From assembly GCA_041659585.1 (NCBI GenBank), contig JBAZXY010000008.1, positions 1 through 21,363 of the forward strand: 21,363 nucleotides of DNA, read 5' to 3'. Both the position numbers and the translations under genes were made by a program. Under the pieces are notes generated by a model. It made no database searches. It had not been told where the DNA came from and worked only from the letters and a program-made list of their open reading frames with translations. Shown piece by piece: positions 6,635 through 14,667 of this stretch; the stretch's first letter is position 1; each line of letters opens with the position of its first letter. This stretch comes from UBA8518 sp041659585 (GTDB lineage Bacteria > Patescibacteriota > Minisyncoccia > Moranbacterales > UBA2206).

Positions 6635-6960
6635 TTAGCTATCTTTTTATTTAAATTATCTACCACTACCGAACAATCTAGCCTATTTTTTTGGCACACC
6701 TGAGCGATAGTATAGCGTCGATTCCAACGGTTAGCCGGCAAGCGCAACTCTTGATATATCGCCTGTTCCGATATACCAAATTTTTTAACCACAAAACCGA
6801 TTGGCATATTCTCTTCGATTTTTTGAGCTGTCACGATATCTCCAAACTCTCTTTGATTAATTCGGGCTTGCAAAAGAAAATAAATAGCTAAAAAAACGGA
6901 ACCTACAAAAACGATTCCATACAATGCCAATCTTAAATATAAATCTTTCCCTTTTTGCAT
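6631..6960 (-). CDS. Small single-TM protein with two HTH/SAM-like helical segments, unknown function
   Basis: The 109-residue protein has one TM helix (about 11-31) and a soluble part with two similar helix-turn segments: MPIGFVVKKFGISEQAIYQEL (52-72) and YTIAQVCQKNRLDCSVVVDNL (83-103). This repeat is like the small helical module attached to some membrane redox or 'rnf-like' proteins, where it follows the pattern 'pl.eia..ygis...l...L'; I do not recognise a named family. It begins 13 bases after the oleate hydratase stop and overlaps dedA by four bases, so it belongs to that transcript. Confidence 0.8.
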   Translation of the reverse strand: MQKGKDLYLRLALYGIVFVGSVFLAIYFLLQARINQREFGDIVTAQKIEENMPIGFVVKKFGISEQAIYQELRLPANRWNRRYTIAQVCQKNRLDCSVVVDNLNKKIAK

Positions 6961-6973
6961 ATATTCAAATTAA

Positions 6974-8554
6974 TTATCTAATAATCGTCTTTAGCGCATT
7001 GTACAAGACTTTGAGATGATGCGTTCCTTGATAAATGGGAATAACTTTCTTATTCAATCCCAGCAAAGTATACACCGCTGTCTGAGCTGATCGGATGGAA
7101 TATTCTACCGTAAAAACCACATCCTTGGGCATTTCACAATATTGCCCTAGGAAAGCAAAGTTAGTTGCGCCCGCAGGCACCACTGGCGGTCTATCGCTCG
7201 TTGCCCTGGGTAGAAAAAGACTAGTGATGTAGGGCGTCGCACAAGGAATACACACAGCACTTTTGAGAATAGCCTCCAAATGCTTTTCAAAGCCGAGGTG
7301 ATATACCAATTCCGTCAATATCTCCTCTCCTGTGCAAGCTGACATTTTTTTCTTCACAAAATTTCCTTCTTTATCAGAAAACAAGCCAAAGCCCCAGCAG
7401 AGATTCACGTGCTTTGGCTGATTAAGAAAATAGGGCTTATATGATAAAACGATGGACATCAGCCAATTGGACTCAATTAAATTCACTCCGCCATAAGCAG
7501 TTACTTTTCTATGGACAAATTTTTCTATCAAATTAAAGAATGTCCCGTCCCGAAAAGTAATAGTGAATGAGGTCCAGCTGGATTTATCGATATGCGTATT
7601 AAAAACCGCTGGTCGGCCAAATTCCGGCCATTCTTTGGCTATATTTTCCCACAGCGTCCAAGCCGCGCTTTTATCTGCCAAATCAAGAATGGGGGCACTC
7701 GTCATGGAACCTAGGGCAGAATTAGCTACAATAGAACCCAAGGTAACGAAAGCATAATCCTGCTCACCAACCGCAATCTCGCCTAATTCTCCGGCGCGCG
7801 TATAATAAAGGCGGCTGACCATTTTTTGATCTTGAGTTAAGATGAAATCCAAATTGGTTATTTTTGTATCAGTCACAAATGTCACCCCTTGCGTCTTGAG
7901 CCAAGCAACAATTGGCAGAATGAGAAATTCATATTGATTGTGGGGAGAAATTTCAATGGTTTCCAAGGTATCAATACTGGGAAAGCTCTGGATAAAGCGA
8001 ATAAAATAGCGCCGGAACTCTATCAGACTGTGCCACTGTTGAAACGCAAAGACGGTACAGAATTCATACCAAAAATTAGAGGTAAAAAAAGATGCGGTAA
8101 AATAACCCTGGATTTCCATATTTTCCAGAGAAGCTTCCGAGTGAAACAATAAGCTAATCAAATGCATTCTGTCTCGGAAATTCAAGCGTAATGGTCGGGA
8201 ATCAATTGCCTCTCCCCGTTTCAACAATCTTGACTTGGAATAGGATTTATTTTTCTTGTTAAAATCCACGAATTCTTCGCGCAGCGTTTTCTTTGGGGCC
8301 ACCAAGGAATCGATGCGCGACATCAAGTCAAAAGTGCAGGTAAAAGTTTCCTCTTCAAACATCCTAATTCCCCGCATCACATATCCCTCCGAGGAAGATA
8401 GGTCTTGGGCATCCAGACTGCCGCCCATCTTTTTTGACTCATCAAACAGACTGATGTTTTCGCCCCTGAACCCACCGTCCTTGATAAGATATACGGCCGC
8501 AGAAAGCGCAGCGATACCACCACCCACCAAATAGACTTTTGCATTTTTATCCAT
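6974..8554 (-). CDS. Oleate hydratase-family FAD protein
   Basis: Oleate hydratases add water to cis-9 double bonds of free unsaturated fatty acids, giving 10-hydroxy acids; FAD has a structural or electronic role. The 526-residue protein opens with the FAD-binding strand VYLVGGGIAALSAAVYLI (7-24). Family signatures continue with GYVMRGIRMF (57-66), VNLCWGFGLFSDKEGNFVKKKM, CTGEEILTELVYHLGFEKH, CIPCATPYITSLFLPRATSDRPPVV and the late FLGQYCEMPKDVVFTVEYSIRSAQTAVYTLL. In the usual RGGREM loop, the catalytic Glu is replaced by Met65, with acidic residues shifted to 67-69. A Met at this site is known, as I recall, in the Rhodococcus-type branch. It is shorter than typical 560-650-residue enzymes. 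Activity is therefore likely but not certain. It leads a run with a small TM protein and DedA. Confidence 0.9.
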   Translation of the reverse strand: MDKNAKVYLVGGGIAALSAAVYLIKDGGFRGENISLFDESKKMGGSLDAQDLSSSEGYVMRGIRMFEEETFTCTFDLMSRIDSLVAPKKTLREEFVDFNKKNKSYSKSRLLKRGEAIDSRPLRLNFRDRMHLISLLFHSEASLENMEIQGYFTASFFTSNFWYEFCTVFAFQQWHSLIEFRRYFIRFIQSFPSIDTLETIEISPHNQYEFLILPIVAWLKTQGVTFVTDTKITNLDFILTQDQKMVSRLYYTRAGELGEIAVGEQDYAFVTLGSIVANSALGSMTSAPILDLADKSAAWTLWENIAKEWPEFGRPAVFNTHIDKSSWTSFTITFRDGTFFNLIEKFVHRKVTAYGGVNLIESNWLMSIVLSYKPYFLNQPKHVNLCWGFGLFSDKEGNFVKKKMSACTGEEILTELVYHLGFEKHLEAILKSAVCIPCATPYITSLFLPRATSDRPPVVPAGATNFAFLGQYCEMPKDVVFTVEYSIRSAQTAVYTLLGLNKKVIPIYQGTHHLKVLYNALKTIIR

Positions 8555-8608
8555 AGACTTTATTCACCACGCATTTTTAATTACCCGACTAATTAACCCA
8601 TTTTTTCC

Positions 8609-8637
8609 AAAATAGCCTATTGGATAATAAGCTTCAA
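8609..8637 (-). promoter_or_regulatory. Weak candidate promoter TTGAAG-N17-TATTTT before oleate hydratase
   Basis: On the minus strand TTGAAG (8637-8632) and TATTTT (8614-8609) are 17 nt apart in the 107-base gap between the response regulator stop and the oleate hydratase ATG. The -10 matches only four of six positions. It would allow the lipid genes to be expressed apart from the chemosensory operon. Confidence 0.3.
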
Positions 8638-8661
8638 TTAAAAAAATAATTCCAAAAAAAA

Positions 8662-9030
8662 TTACTCGGCTAATTTATTTTTAACTTTTTTCACCATATC
8701 TCCGATACCCCAATTGGATTTTATTAAAAAATCAAATGCCCCATTAGCAATGCCCTCATATAAACTTTTAGCGTCATCGACATTAGTCATAATTAACACT
8801 GGCACATCCTTGCCAAAGTCAGTGGTTCTTAATTTTTTGAGCATAGTAATTCCATCCATTTTAGGCATAATAATGTCCAACAGAATCATATCAGGACCAT
8901 GCTCCTCAATACTGACAAGGCCATCCTCGCCATTAGTTGCCTCCAGCACTTCCAGCTCTTCCATCTGAAATCTAGCCACCAACGCCTTTCGCAATGAATC
9001 CTCATCCTCGATAATTAATATTTTTTTCAT
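8662..9030 (-). CDS. Single-domain response regulator (CheY-like)
   Basis: The 122-residue receiver has the acidic pocket (Glu8/Asp9), phospho-acceptor Asp52 (ILLDIIMP), Thr82 and Lys104. The canonical KP is KS here (IKSNW), a variant common in stand-alone regulators of this group. It has no output domain, so it must act by protein contact. It lies 25 bases after the histidine kinase gene and ends the operon. It is the likely partner of that kinase rather than of CheA, but cross-talk with CheA cannot be excluded. Confidence 0.93.
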   Translation of the reverse strand: MKKILIIEDEDSLRKALVARFQMEELEVLEATNGEDGLVSIEEHGPDMILLDIIMPKMDGITMLKKLRTTDFGKDVPVLIMTNVDDAKSLYEGIANGAFDFLIKSNWGIGDMVKKVKNKLAE

Positions 9031-9055
9031 AATTTAATACAGTTATTTAAAAAAA

Positions 9056-10813
9056 TTAACTTTTCAAAGTTTTTTCCCCTTCATGACTAAGCATTCCTGA
9101 TTTAGGGATAGCCATATAAAAAGTCGTGCCATATTCTTCCACGCTACCATTAGACCCTTCTCGCTTAAGCGTGGGTGACTCAAACCATAGCCGTCCAGCC
9201 GCTGCCTCCATAATCATCTTGGCAATATACAAACCAATGCCAGACCCATCACCCACCTTTACCCTAGCATTATCGGCGCGAAAAAATTTTTGAAAAATCT
9301 TATCCCGCTCTTTCTGTGGAATCCCAATCCCCCCATCAGCCACCGCAATCCAATATTCATTTTCTTTTTCTATTAACGAGATTGTTATATGATTATTTTC
9401 TTCCGTTGAATAACGCACTGCATTAGTAATCAAATTGTGCAGCACCTGGTCAGTTAGCATATTATCAATAGCAACTACTACGGATGATTCCTTGGGTTTT
9501 TCAAAAACAACCAAGCAACCTTTATCTTTACTCCAAATTTCCAAGTCATGAATCACATCCACAATAAACTTCACTAAATCAACCGGCCTAGGGTCCACCT
9601 TCAAACGACCGGTTTCGAGACGGGAAATATTTAATAAATCATTGACTAAATGCATCATGCGCACTCCACTATTGTGCACCTCAGCTAAATAATCCCGCTG
9701 CTTTTCATTTAATTCCCCAGCATTACCGGACTGTAACATCTCAGTATACCAGCTAATCGTAGTTAATGGTGTGCGCAATTGATGGGAAGCAATAGAAACA
9801 AAATCAGTCTTCATTCGATCCACCTCTTTCAAATGTGTAACATCGTGAATAATAATCGCACCGCCCACAATTTTCTTTTTAGAATCTCTTACTGGAGAAA
9901 TATACATTTCATAAAAAAACATGGAAACATTCGCTTCCTCCACATGCATAACTTGACCCGTCTCAATGGATTCTCTAATCATAGATTCTAATTTTATATC
10001 CGGAAATAGAGAAAATAATTCAGTAACGGAATAATCATCATTCATGAGGCCAGTCATTTTTTGAGCAGCCGGATTCATTAAAATAATTTTTTGTTGATTA
10101 TTAAACATAATCACCCCATTATTCAAACTCTCTACCAAAGATTCATTCATTGAATGTTGAGAACTGATCAATTCCTGTAAACGAGCAATGGAAATAGAAG
10201 CAATGGAGGCCATAGAACGAACTAATTCTTGTTCACCGTCAGTTTCATACAAGCCCGATTTAGAAGATGAGATATGCAGCGCTCCCAACATCTTATCACC
10301 AATTCCCAGGGGAATGACAAATCCTGAGTTGGGTTGACCAACACCGCTAAAACTGACTGGGACACCAAATTGGGCCATTTCAAATCTTCTATGCTCATCA
10401 ATATATGCCTGAGCGATAGAGGCAACCTCTGCTTGAGCATTTTGAGCAATATAGGTTATCAAAGTCTTCTTAACTTCTGTTAAATACCCCGTGCTAGCAG
10501 CCTCTTTCAAATAAACCCGAGAATTAAAAACGTCATCTGTTGCATCAAAAATAATATAAGCCGCCACACTATAATCGATGATTTCCCATAAATAAGCATT
10601 CACTAAATCAATAGCTTGCCACAACTCAATGACATCTGCCAATTCCGCACTCAAAGCCTTTAGGGCTTCTAGTTCATAATGTCTTTTTTGCAAAAGATTA
10701 TTTGAAGTAGTCAACTTTTGTTGCAATTGACGCACCTCAGCTGCACTCAAAGCAATATCCTCCTTCAAGGCATAGCATTTATTTTCTAATTTTTCTTCAA
10801 CATCGCTAATCAT
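9056..10813 (-). CDS. Soluble hybrid-sensor histidine kinase: coiled coil, GAF, PAS, HisKA, HATPase_c
   Basis: The 585-residue kinase has no TM or signal peptide and so senses a cytoplasmic cue or docks to partners. An N-terminal coiled coil (about 1-60) leads to a GAF-like domain (about 62-215), a PAS domain (about 222-330; VESLNNGVIMFNNQQKIILMN) and a short linker. The H-box SHQLRTP places the phospho-His at 344. The ATP lid region has NLITNAVRYS (460-469, N box), VADGGIGIP (491-499, G1) and GDGSGIGLYIAKMI (521-534, G2). There is no receiver domain, although one is encoded next as a separate gene. It begins 21 bases after cheD, which ties it to the chemosensory operon. Confidence 0.93.
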   Translation of the reverse strand: MISDVEEKLENKCYALKEDIALSAAEVRQLQQKLTTSNNLLQKRHYELEALKALSAELADVIELWQAIDLVNAYLWEIIDYSVAAYIIFDATDDVFNSRVYLKEAASTGYLTEVKKTLITYIAQNAQAEVASIAQAYIDEHRRFEMAQFGVPVSFSGVGQPNSGFVIPLGIGDKMLGALHISSSKSGLYETDGEQELVRSMASIASISIARLQELISSQHSMNESLVESLNNGVIMFNNQQKIILMNPAAQKMTGLMNDDYSVTELFSLFPDIKLESMIRESIETGQVMHVEEANVSMFFYEMYISPVRDSKKKIVGGAIIIHDVTHLKEVDRMKTDFVSIASHQLRTPLTTISWYTEMLQSGNAGELNEKQRDYLAEVHNSGVRMMHLVNDLLNISRLETGRLKVDPRPVDLVKFIVDVIHDLEIWSKDKGCLVVFEKPKESSVVVAIDNMLTDQVLHNLITNAVRYSTEENNHITISLIEKENEYWIAVADGGIGIPQKERDKIFQKFFRADNARVKVGDGSGIGLYIAKMIMEAAAGRLWFESPTLKREGSNGSVEEYGTTFYMAIPKSGMLSHEGEKTLKS

Positions 10814-10834
10814 ATGTTATTTATTTACCCTTAT

Positions 10835-11332
10835 TTACATTCGCTTGCGAATCTCCACATCGCCACTATCTACAAAAAATTTTACTGACCTACCAACATT
10901 ACCACCCACATCCTCTGAGATAATTGGAATAGATAATTCTGCTAATTTTTCGCGAACCGATTCAATATTTTTTCTTCCCATGCTAAGCCTGCCGCTCACC
11001 AAGGTAACAAACATTTCTGATCCGCCAAAAATCTTAGCCACCAAATCATCCGGAAAACTACCCAGACTTTTTAACTCCTCAATCATTTTATCAATAGCAA
11101 TATCAGCGTAACGCAATGGATGATTCCTGCACCCTTCATCCCTAATCAATAACATCTTACTTATTCCAGTTTTGAGATTATCAGCCGGAAGCATAATATG
11201 AGCCATTCCTCCATTTTTCCTTTTGGCGTCGTACAAACAAACTGCTACGCATGAGCCCAATCCAGGCGCTTCTAAAACATAGGTATGTCCACCCACCATT
11301 AGCTCACCCGCATTTATTGAAATTACTGTCAT
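10835..11332 (-). CDS. cheD: Chemoreceptor glutamine deamidase CheD
   Basis: CheD converts receptor Gln to Glu and, in systems with CheC, also binds CheC and raises its phosphatase activity. The 165-residue protein has the catalytic Cys28 in GLGSC and His45 in MAHIMLP, with the conserved KIFGGSEMF later. The Thr that assists catalysis six residues before the Cys in the common T-x-G-L-G-S-C form is Ala22 here. Receptor EQ pairs in the MCP of this operon are plausible substrates. It lies 21 bases behind the second cheC-like gene, an order typical of CheC-CheD pairs. Confidence 0.95.
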   Translation of the reverse strand: MTVISINAGELMVGGHTYVLEAPGLGSCVAVCLYDAKRKNGGMAHIMLPADNLKTGISKMLLIRDEGCRNHPLRYADIAIDKMIEELKSLGSFPDDLVAKIFGGSEMFVTLVSGRLSMGRKNIESVREKLAELSIPIISEDVGGNVGRSVKFFVDSGDVEIRKRM

Positions 11333-11353
11333 AGTTCATACAAAATAATTAAT

Positions 11354-11989
11354 CTATACGCGATTCTGCAATATCTCGTTAGCTGATTCGATATCCGATA
11401 GTAAGAAAAACCTCCCGCGAATATCATTTGGACGAATAGCCAGCTCTGTTTCAAATACCAAAATATTTTCAGAGACTTGTGATATTTCAGCAATTATTTC
11501 ATCTAACATCGATTTTATCATGTCTGTGGCTATATGAGGAACAGATTGAATTAAATTTACCTTCACCCTTTTATGCATAGCAGATAAAAATGATCCAACA
11601 ATAATATTACTCGTCTCTTTAATAATAGATTCCTTAGAATAATCCGGTTGCTTATTCCCTGGCTCCACATTAGGGATATTATCGCTTTTTTCAGCGTGCA
11701 TCAACCTAATCAATTTAACAAACTTATCCCCTTCTGGTTCTGGAAAAGCCACTATAGCAAAGCCATTCATCACATTATCAATGCGAAAAACTACCATAGT
11801 AAAAGATTCTTCCACACCCCCAATGTGCTGATATAGATTTGCTGGTGACAAAATTCTATTTTCCAAGGCGGTGATGCCAACCTCTTGCCCCACAATAGCG
11901 GCCAGCGACTTTGAAGCATGCTCTGCCCCGATACCGGTTAATTTTTCAAATATAAGCAATCTTTCGTTGGGGTTTTTTTTATTGTTCAT
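11354..11989 (-). CDS. cheC: CheC-family CheY-P phosphatase, second copy
   Basis: CheC proteins dephosphorylate CheY-P using an Asp/Ser-x3-Glu-x2-Asn-x22-Pro motif, normally present twice. In this 211-residue protein the C-terminal copy is intact: Ser121, Glu125, Asn128 and, exactly 22 residues on, Pro151. The N-terminal copy is degenerate: Glu15 remains, but the Asn is Thr18 and the Pro is Ala41. One active site is therefore expected. It starts 10 bases after cheA and is followed by cheD, its usual partner. The A-rich leader AATAAAAAAAATG replaces a Shine-Dalgarno site. Confidence 0.88.
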   Translation of the reverse strand: MNNKKNPNERLLIFEKLTGIGAEHASKSLAAIVGQEVGITALENRILSPANLYQHIGGVEESFTMVVFRIDNVMNGFAIVAFPEPEGDKFVKLIRLMHAEKSDNIPNVEPGNKQPDYSKESIIKETSNIIVGSFLSAMHKRVKVNLIQSVPHIATDMIKSMLDEIIAEISQVSENILVFETELAIRPNDIRGRFFLLSDIESANEILQNRV

Positions 11990-11999
11990 TTTTTTTATT

Positions 12000-13565
12000 C
12001 TAATAAGCTAAAATAATTGACTCCAAATCAACAATTGGCACCGGTTGTCCATCTCCTAATATAGTAACCGCTGAAAAATAACTTTTCTTACGGATATTCT
12101 GGCTCAGCGTTTTAACAATAATGTCTTGCTGCGTTTCCACACTATCCACAATTAAGCCTATTTTTTTATCCTTGAGTTGGGATAGAATAACGATTCCATC
12201 GGCAATATTTTCATCTTCCTCCATCGCATTACTTGAAGTTAGATTGAGAATCTTATCTAGACGAAATAATGGAACACCTTCATCATCAATAATAGCTATT
12301 AGCTGATCAGCCTGCTTCTTCCTTTCCAATGAATTCACATTCATCAGCCGATTCACATTCGTAATCGGGATAGCATATTTCCGTTCCGCTATTTGCACTA
12401 GCAGCGCCTTTATAATTGCCAAAGAAACTGGGAGGTGTAATAAAAAAACCGTTCCCTTGCCATTCTCTGACTCTACTTCTACTCGACCGCCAATTGACTC
12501 AATTTTAGCTTTCACCACCGACAAGCCCACCCCTCTACCGGAAATTTCAGTCACATAATCCGAAGTGGAGACACCGGAAAACAAAAAGTCTTCACGACTC
12601 AATTCAATATGATTTTTTTTCCGTATAGCATCAATTTTCTCCCAATCAACCCCATTACCATCGTCACTTACAGAAACCACTACATGGTCCTTAACACTCT
12701 TGGCGGATAGGGTGATGACACCCTTCTTATCAATGCCATGATCCACGGCGTTGCGCAACAAATGAATCAAAGGTTCGCCTAGGCTATCTAGGATATTTCT
12801 GTCCAATTCCAAGGCCGCGCCTTCAATAACAAATTCAATATCTTTCTCCTGTTGCTTAGCTAAATCACGCATCATCCGAGGAAACCGGTTAAACACCTGA
12901 TCTAATTGCGTGAGGCGTAATTGCAAGACTTGATATTGCAGCTCATTTATAAGCTGCTTATGGTTACTTATAACCTCCGTTAAAAACTTCTCCGTTTCAT
13001 CAATCTCTTTACTTTGCACTGTCAAAAAGTGAGCATTAATTTTTTCTTTAGCTTTTTGCAGGCGCAATTTATTCACCATCAATTCTGCTGCCAATTCAAC
13101 CAAAGCATCTAATTTTTCTGCTCGCACTTTCACCTCTCGAATTTGAGAAAAGATTTCTGGTTGCCGCATGATTTCGGTTTCAGCCTCTTCATCCACATGT
13201 TCCAACTCCCCCACCTTATCCACCAATGGATTAGCAGAAAATTGTTTAGCTTCGTCACTCATCACCTCAGCCACCAATCGCCGCAACTCGTCCACCGCAC
13301 CGAAAAGCAAGCTCGCACCACCACTGGAAATTTTATTTTTAATATTCTCTACCATGCCCTCAAAGCTATGAGCCAAGTTACTAATCTCTCCGTAGCCCAT
13401 CGTAGCAGCAATGCCTTTAAGCGTGTGTGAATGCATCATTAATTCCTTAGCAATCTCTTGACTGCCCATATCCTGTTCAAAGCGCACTAATCCAGCATCT
13501 AAACTATCCAGATGCTCTTGACTCTCTGATAAAAATAATTCTTTATATTTTTCTTGATCCACCAT
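12000..13565 (-). CDS. cheA: Chemotaxis histidine kinase CheA lacking the P2 domain
   Basis: CheA autophosphorylates in receptor arrays and passes phosphate to CheY and CheB. Domains in the 521-residue protein: P1 Hpt (1-about 110) with phospho-His47 in HTLKG; a short acidic linker; P3 dimerisation helices (about 140-225); P4 kinase with HLLRNAVDHGID, VSDDGNGVDW and GRGVGLSVVKAKIESIGG; and P5, a CheW-like domain (about 378-521). No P2 domain for CheY docking is present, so it is shorter than the usual 650-700 residues; CheY would have to dock directly on P1 or P4. It lies between cheB and the second cheC-like gene. Confidence 0.96.
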   Translation of the reverse strand: MVDQEKYKELFLSESQEHLDSLDAGLVRFEQDMGSQEIAKELMMHSHTLKGIAATMGYGEISNLAHSFEGMVENIKNKISSGGASLLFGAVDELRRLVAEVMSDEAKQFSANPLVDKVGELEHVDEEAETEIMRQPEIFSQIREVKVRAEKLDALVELAAELMVNKLRLQKAKEKINAHFLTVQSKEIDETEKFLTEVISNHKQLINELQYQVLQLRLTQLDQVFNRFPRMMRDLAKQQEKDIEFVIEGAALELDRNILDSLGEPLIHLLRNAVDHGIDKKGVITLSAKSVKDHVVVSVSDDGNGVDWEKIDAIRKKNHIELSREDFLFSGVSTSDYVTEISGRGVGLSVVKAKIESIGGRVEVESENGKGTVFLLHLPVSLAIIKALLVQIAERKYAIPITNVNRLMNVNSLERKKQADQLIAIIDDEGVPLFRLDKILNLTSSNAMEEDENIADGIVILSQLKDKKIGLIVDSVETQQDIIVKTLSQNIRKKSYFSAVTILGDGQPVPIVDLESIILAY

Positions 13566-13592
13566 AAACTATATCATTTGATACACCTCTTA

Positions 13593-14162
13593 TTATCCCA
13601 CATAAAATTCACTCGTGAGCCAACTTAATCGGTGAGCAATTTTATCCAAAGGCAAAACTTCATCAGCAAAACCGGCAATCTGCACAGCTCTAGGCATCCC
13701 AAAAACCACCGAACTAGCTTCATCCTGAGCGATCACTCTGCCACTAACTTGCTTAATAGCCTTAGCTCCGATAGTGCCATCATCCCCCATACCAGTTAGA
13801 ATGACGCCAATAGTATCTGGGCCAAAGCACTCCGCCACAGAAGTAAATCCCATATTGATGGATGGGTGAGTTAGTCCGTGAGCATCAATCAAGCGACTTT
13901 CATTGCTAGGTGAGGTAATGAAAAAATGCTTATCCCCAGGCACTATATAAATATGATTGGTCTTTATAACCTCCCTATCCGTCATATGCGTCAAGGGTAA
14001 TTTAGTTAACTTGTTCAGCCTTTTTGCCAAAGAAATAGTAAACGTCAATGGGAGGTGCTGAATGACAATAACCGCTGCGCGCAAATCCGGACTTAATCCT
14101 GACAATAAATCCTCCAGCGCCTTTGGACCACCAGAAGAAGACCCCACTACAATTACTTTCAT
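13593..14162 (-). CDS. cheB: Chemoreceptor methylesterase CheB, catalytic domain only
   Basis: CheB removes methyl groups from receptor Glu sites and can deamidate Gln. The 189-residue protein is only the esterase domain, with the triad Ser9 (GSSSGG), His36 (IQHLP) and Asp128 (LTGMGDDG). The receiver domain and linker that normally keep the enzyme off until phosphorylated are missing, and the ATG at 14162 leaves no room for them; the cheY gene is 78 bases upstream as a separate ORF. It may be constitutively active or controlled by contact with CheY. No CheR methyltransferase is encoded in this window. Confidence 0.94.
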   Translation of the reverse strand: MKVIVVGSSSGGPKALEDLLSGLSPDLRAAVIVIQHLPLTFTISLAKRLNKLTKLPLTHMTDREVIKTNHIYIVPGDKHFFITSPSNESRLIDAHGLTHPSINMGFTSVAECFGPDTIGVILTGMGDDGTIGAKAIKQVSGRVIAQDEASSVVFGMPRAVQIAGFADEVLPLDKIAHRLSWLTSEFYVG

Positions 14163-14240
14163 AACTAAAAATTAGATTTATTGATTACACTTGATAAGAG
14201 AATATCCAATCAAATTTTAAATAAATATTTAATTTATCAA

Positions 14241-14594
14241 TTATAATAATGCTCTTTTTACCTCATCAATAACCTGTTTTTCCTCGAAGGGCTTGATAAT
14301 ATACCCCAGCACACCCAAATCCTTAGCTTGCTTAATCATATCATCCTGCCCAACAGCGGAAACCATAATTACCTTGGCTCCTTGCGGCACCACTTCTTTA
14401 ACAACTTCAATACCATCCTTTTCCGGCATAATTACATCCAATAGCATCAGGTCTGGCTTTTCAGTTTTAAATTTTTCCAAGGCTTGCTCCCCATTTACTG
14501 CTTCAATAATGTTATCGAACCCATTTTTAGTCAAAATATCCGAAAGAATTTTTCGCATAAACTGACTGTCATCTGAAATTAATATTTTGGCCAT
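14241..14594 (-). CDS. cheY: Chemotaxis response regulator CheY
   Basis: The 117-residue receiver has Asp8/Asp9, phospho-acceptor Asp53 (LLDVIMP), Ser79 and Lys101 (IIKPF), with Tyr98 as the aromatic switch residue. It is the likely target of CheA and the substrate of the two CheC proteins. Its place between a cheC-like gene and cheB supports this. The start has the leader AATAAAAAAATG; GGGAGG lies too far upstream (about 22 nt) to be a normal ribosome site. Confidence 0.93.
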   Translation of the reverse strand: MAKILISDDSQFMRKILSDILTKNGFDNIIEAVNGEQALEKFKTEKPDLMLLDVIMPEKDGIEVVKEVVPQGAKVIMVSAVGQDDMIKQAKDLGVLGYIIKPFEEKQVIDEVKRALL

Positions 14595-14667
14595 TTTTTT
14601 ATTTACTCAGTTAATCCTCCCAATGAATACTAACTAAGCGGAATTTAATTATTTACAAAAAATTACT

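Noticed and set aside
8573..8675. Near-repeat AATTAGTCGGGTAATTA versus AATTAGCCGAGTAATTT between response regulator and oleate hydratase
   Set aside because: Short, AT-rich and one copy is the end of the regulator gene; too weak to call a duplication.
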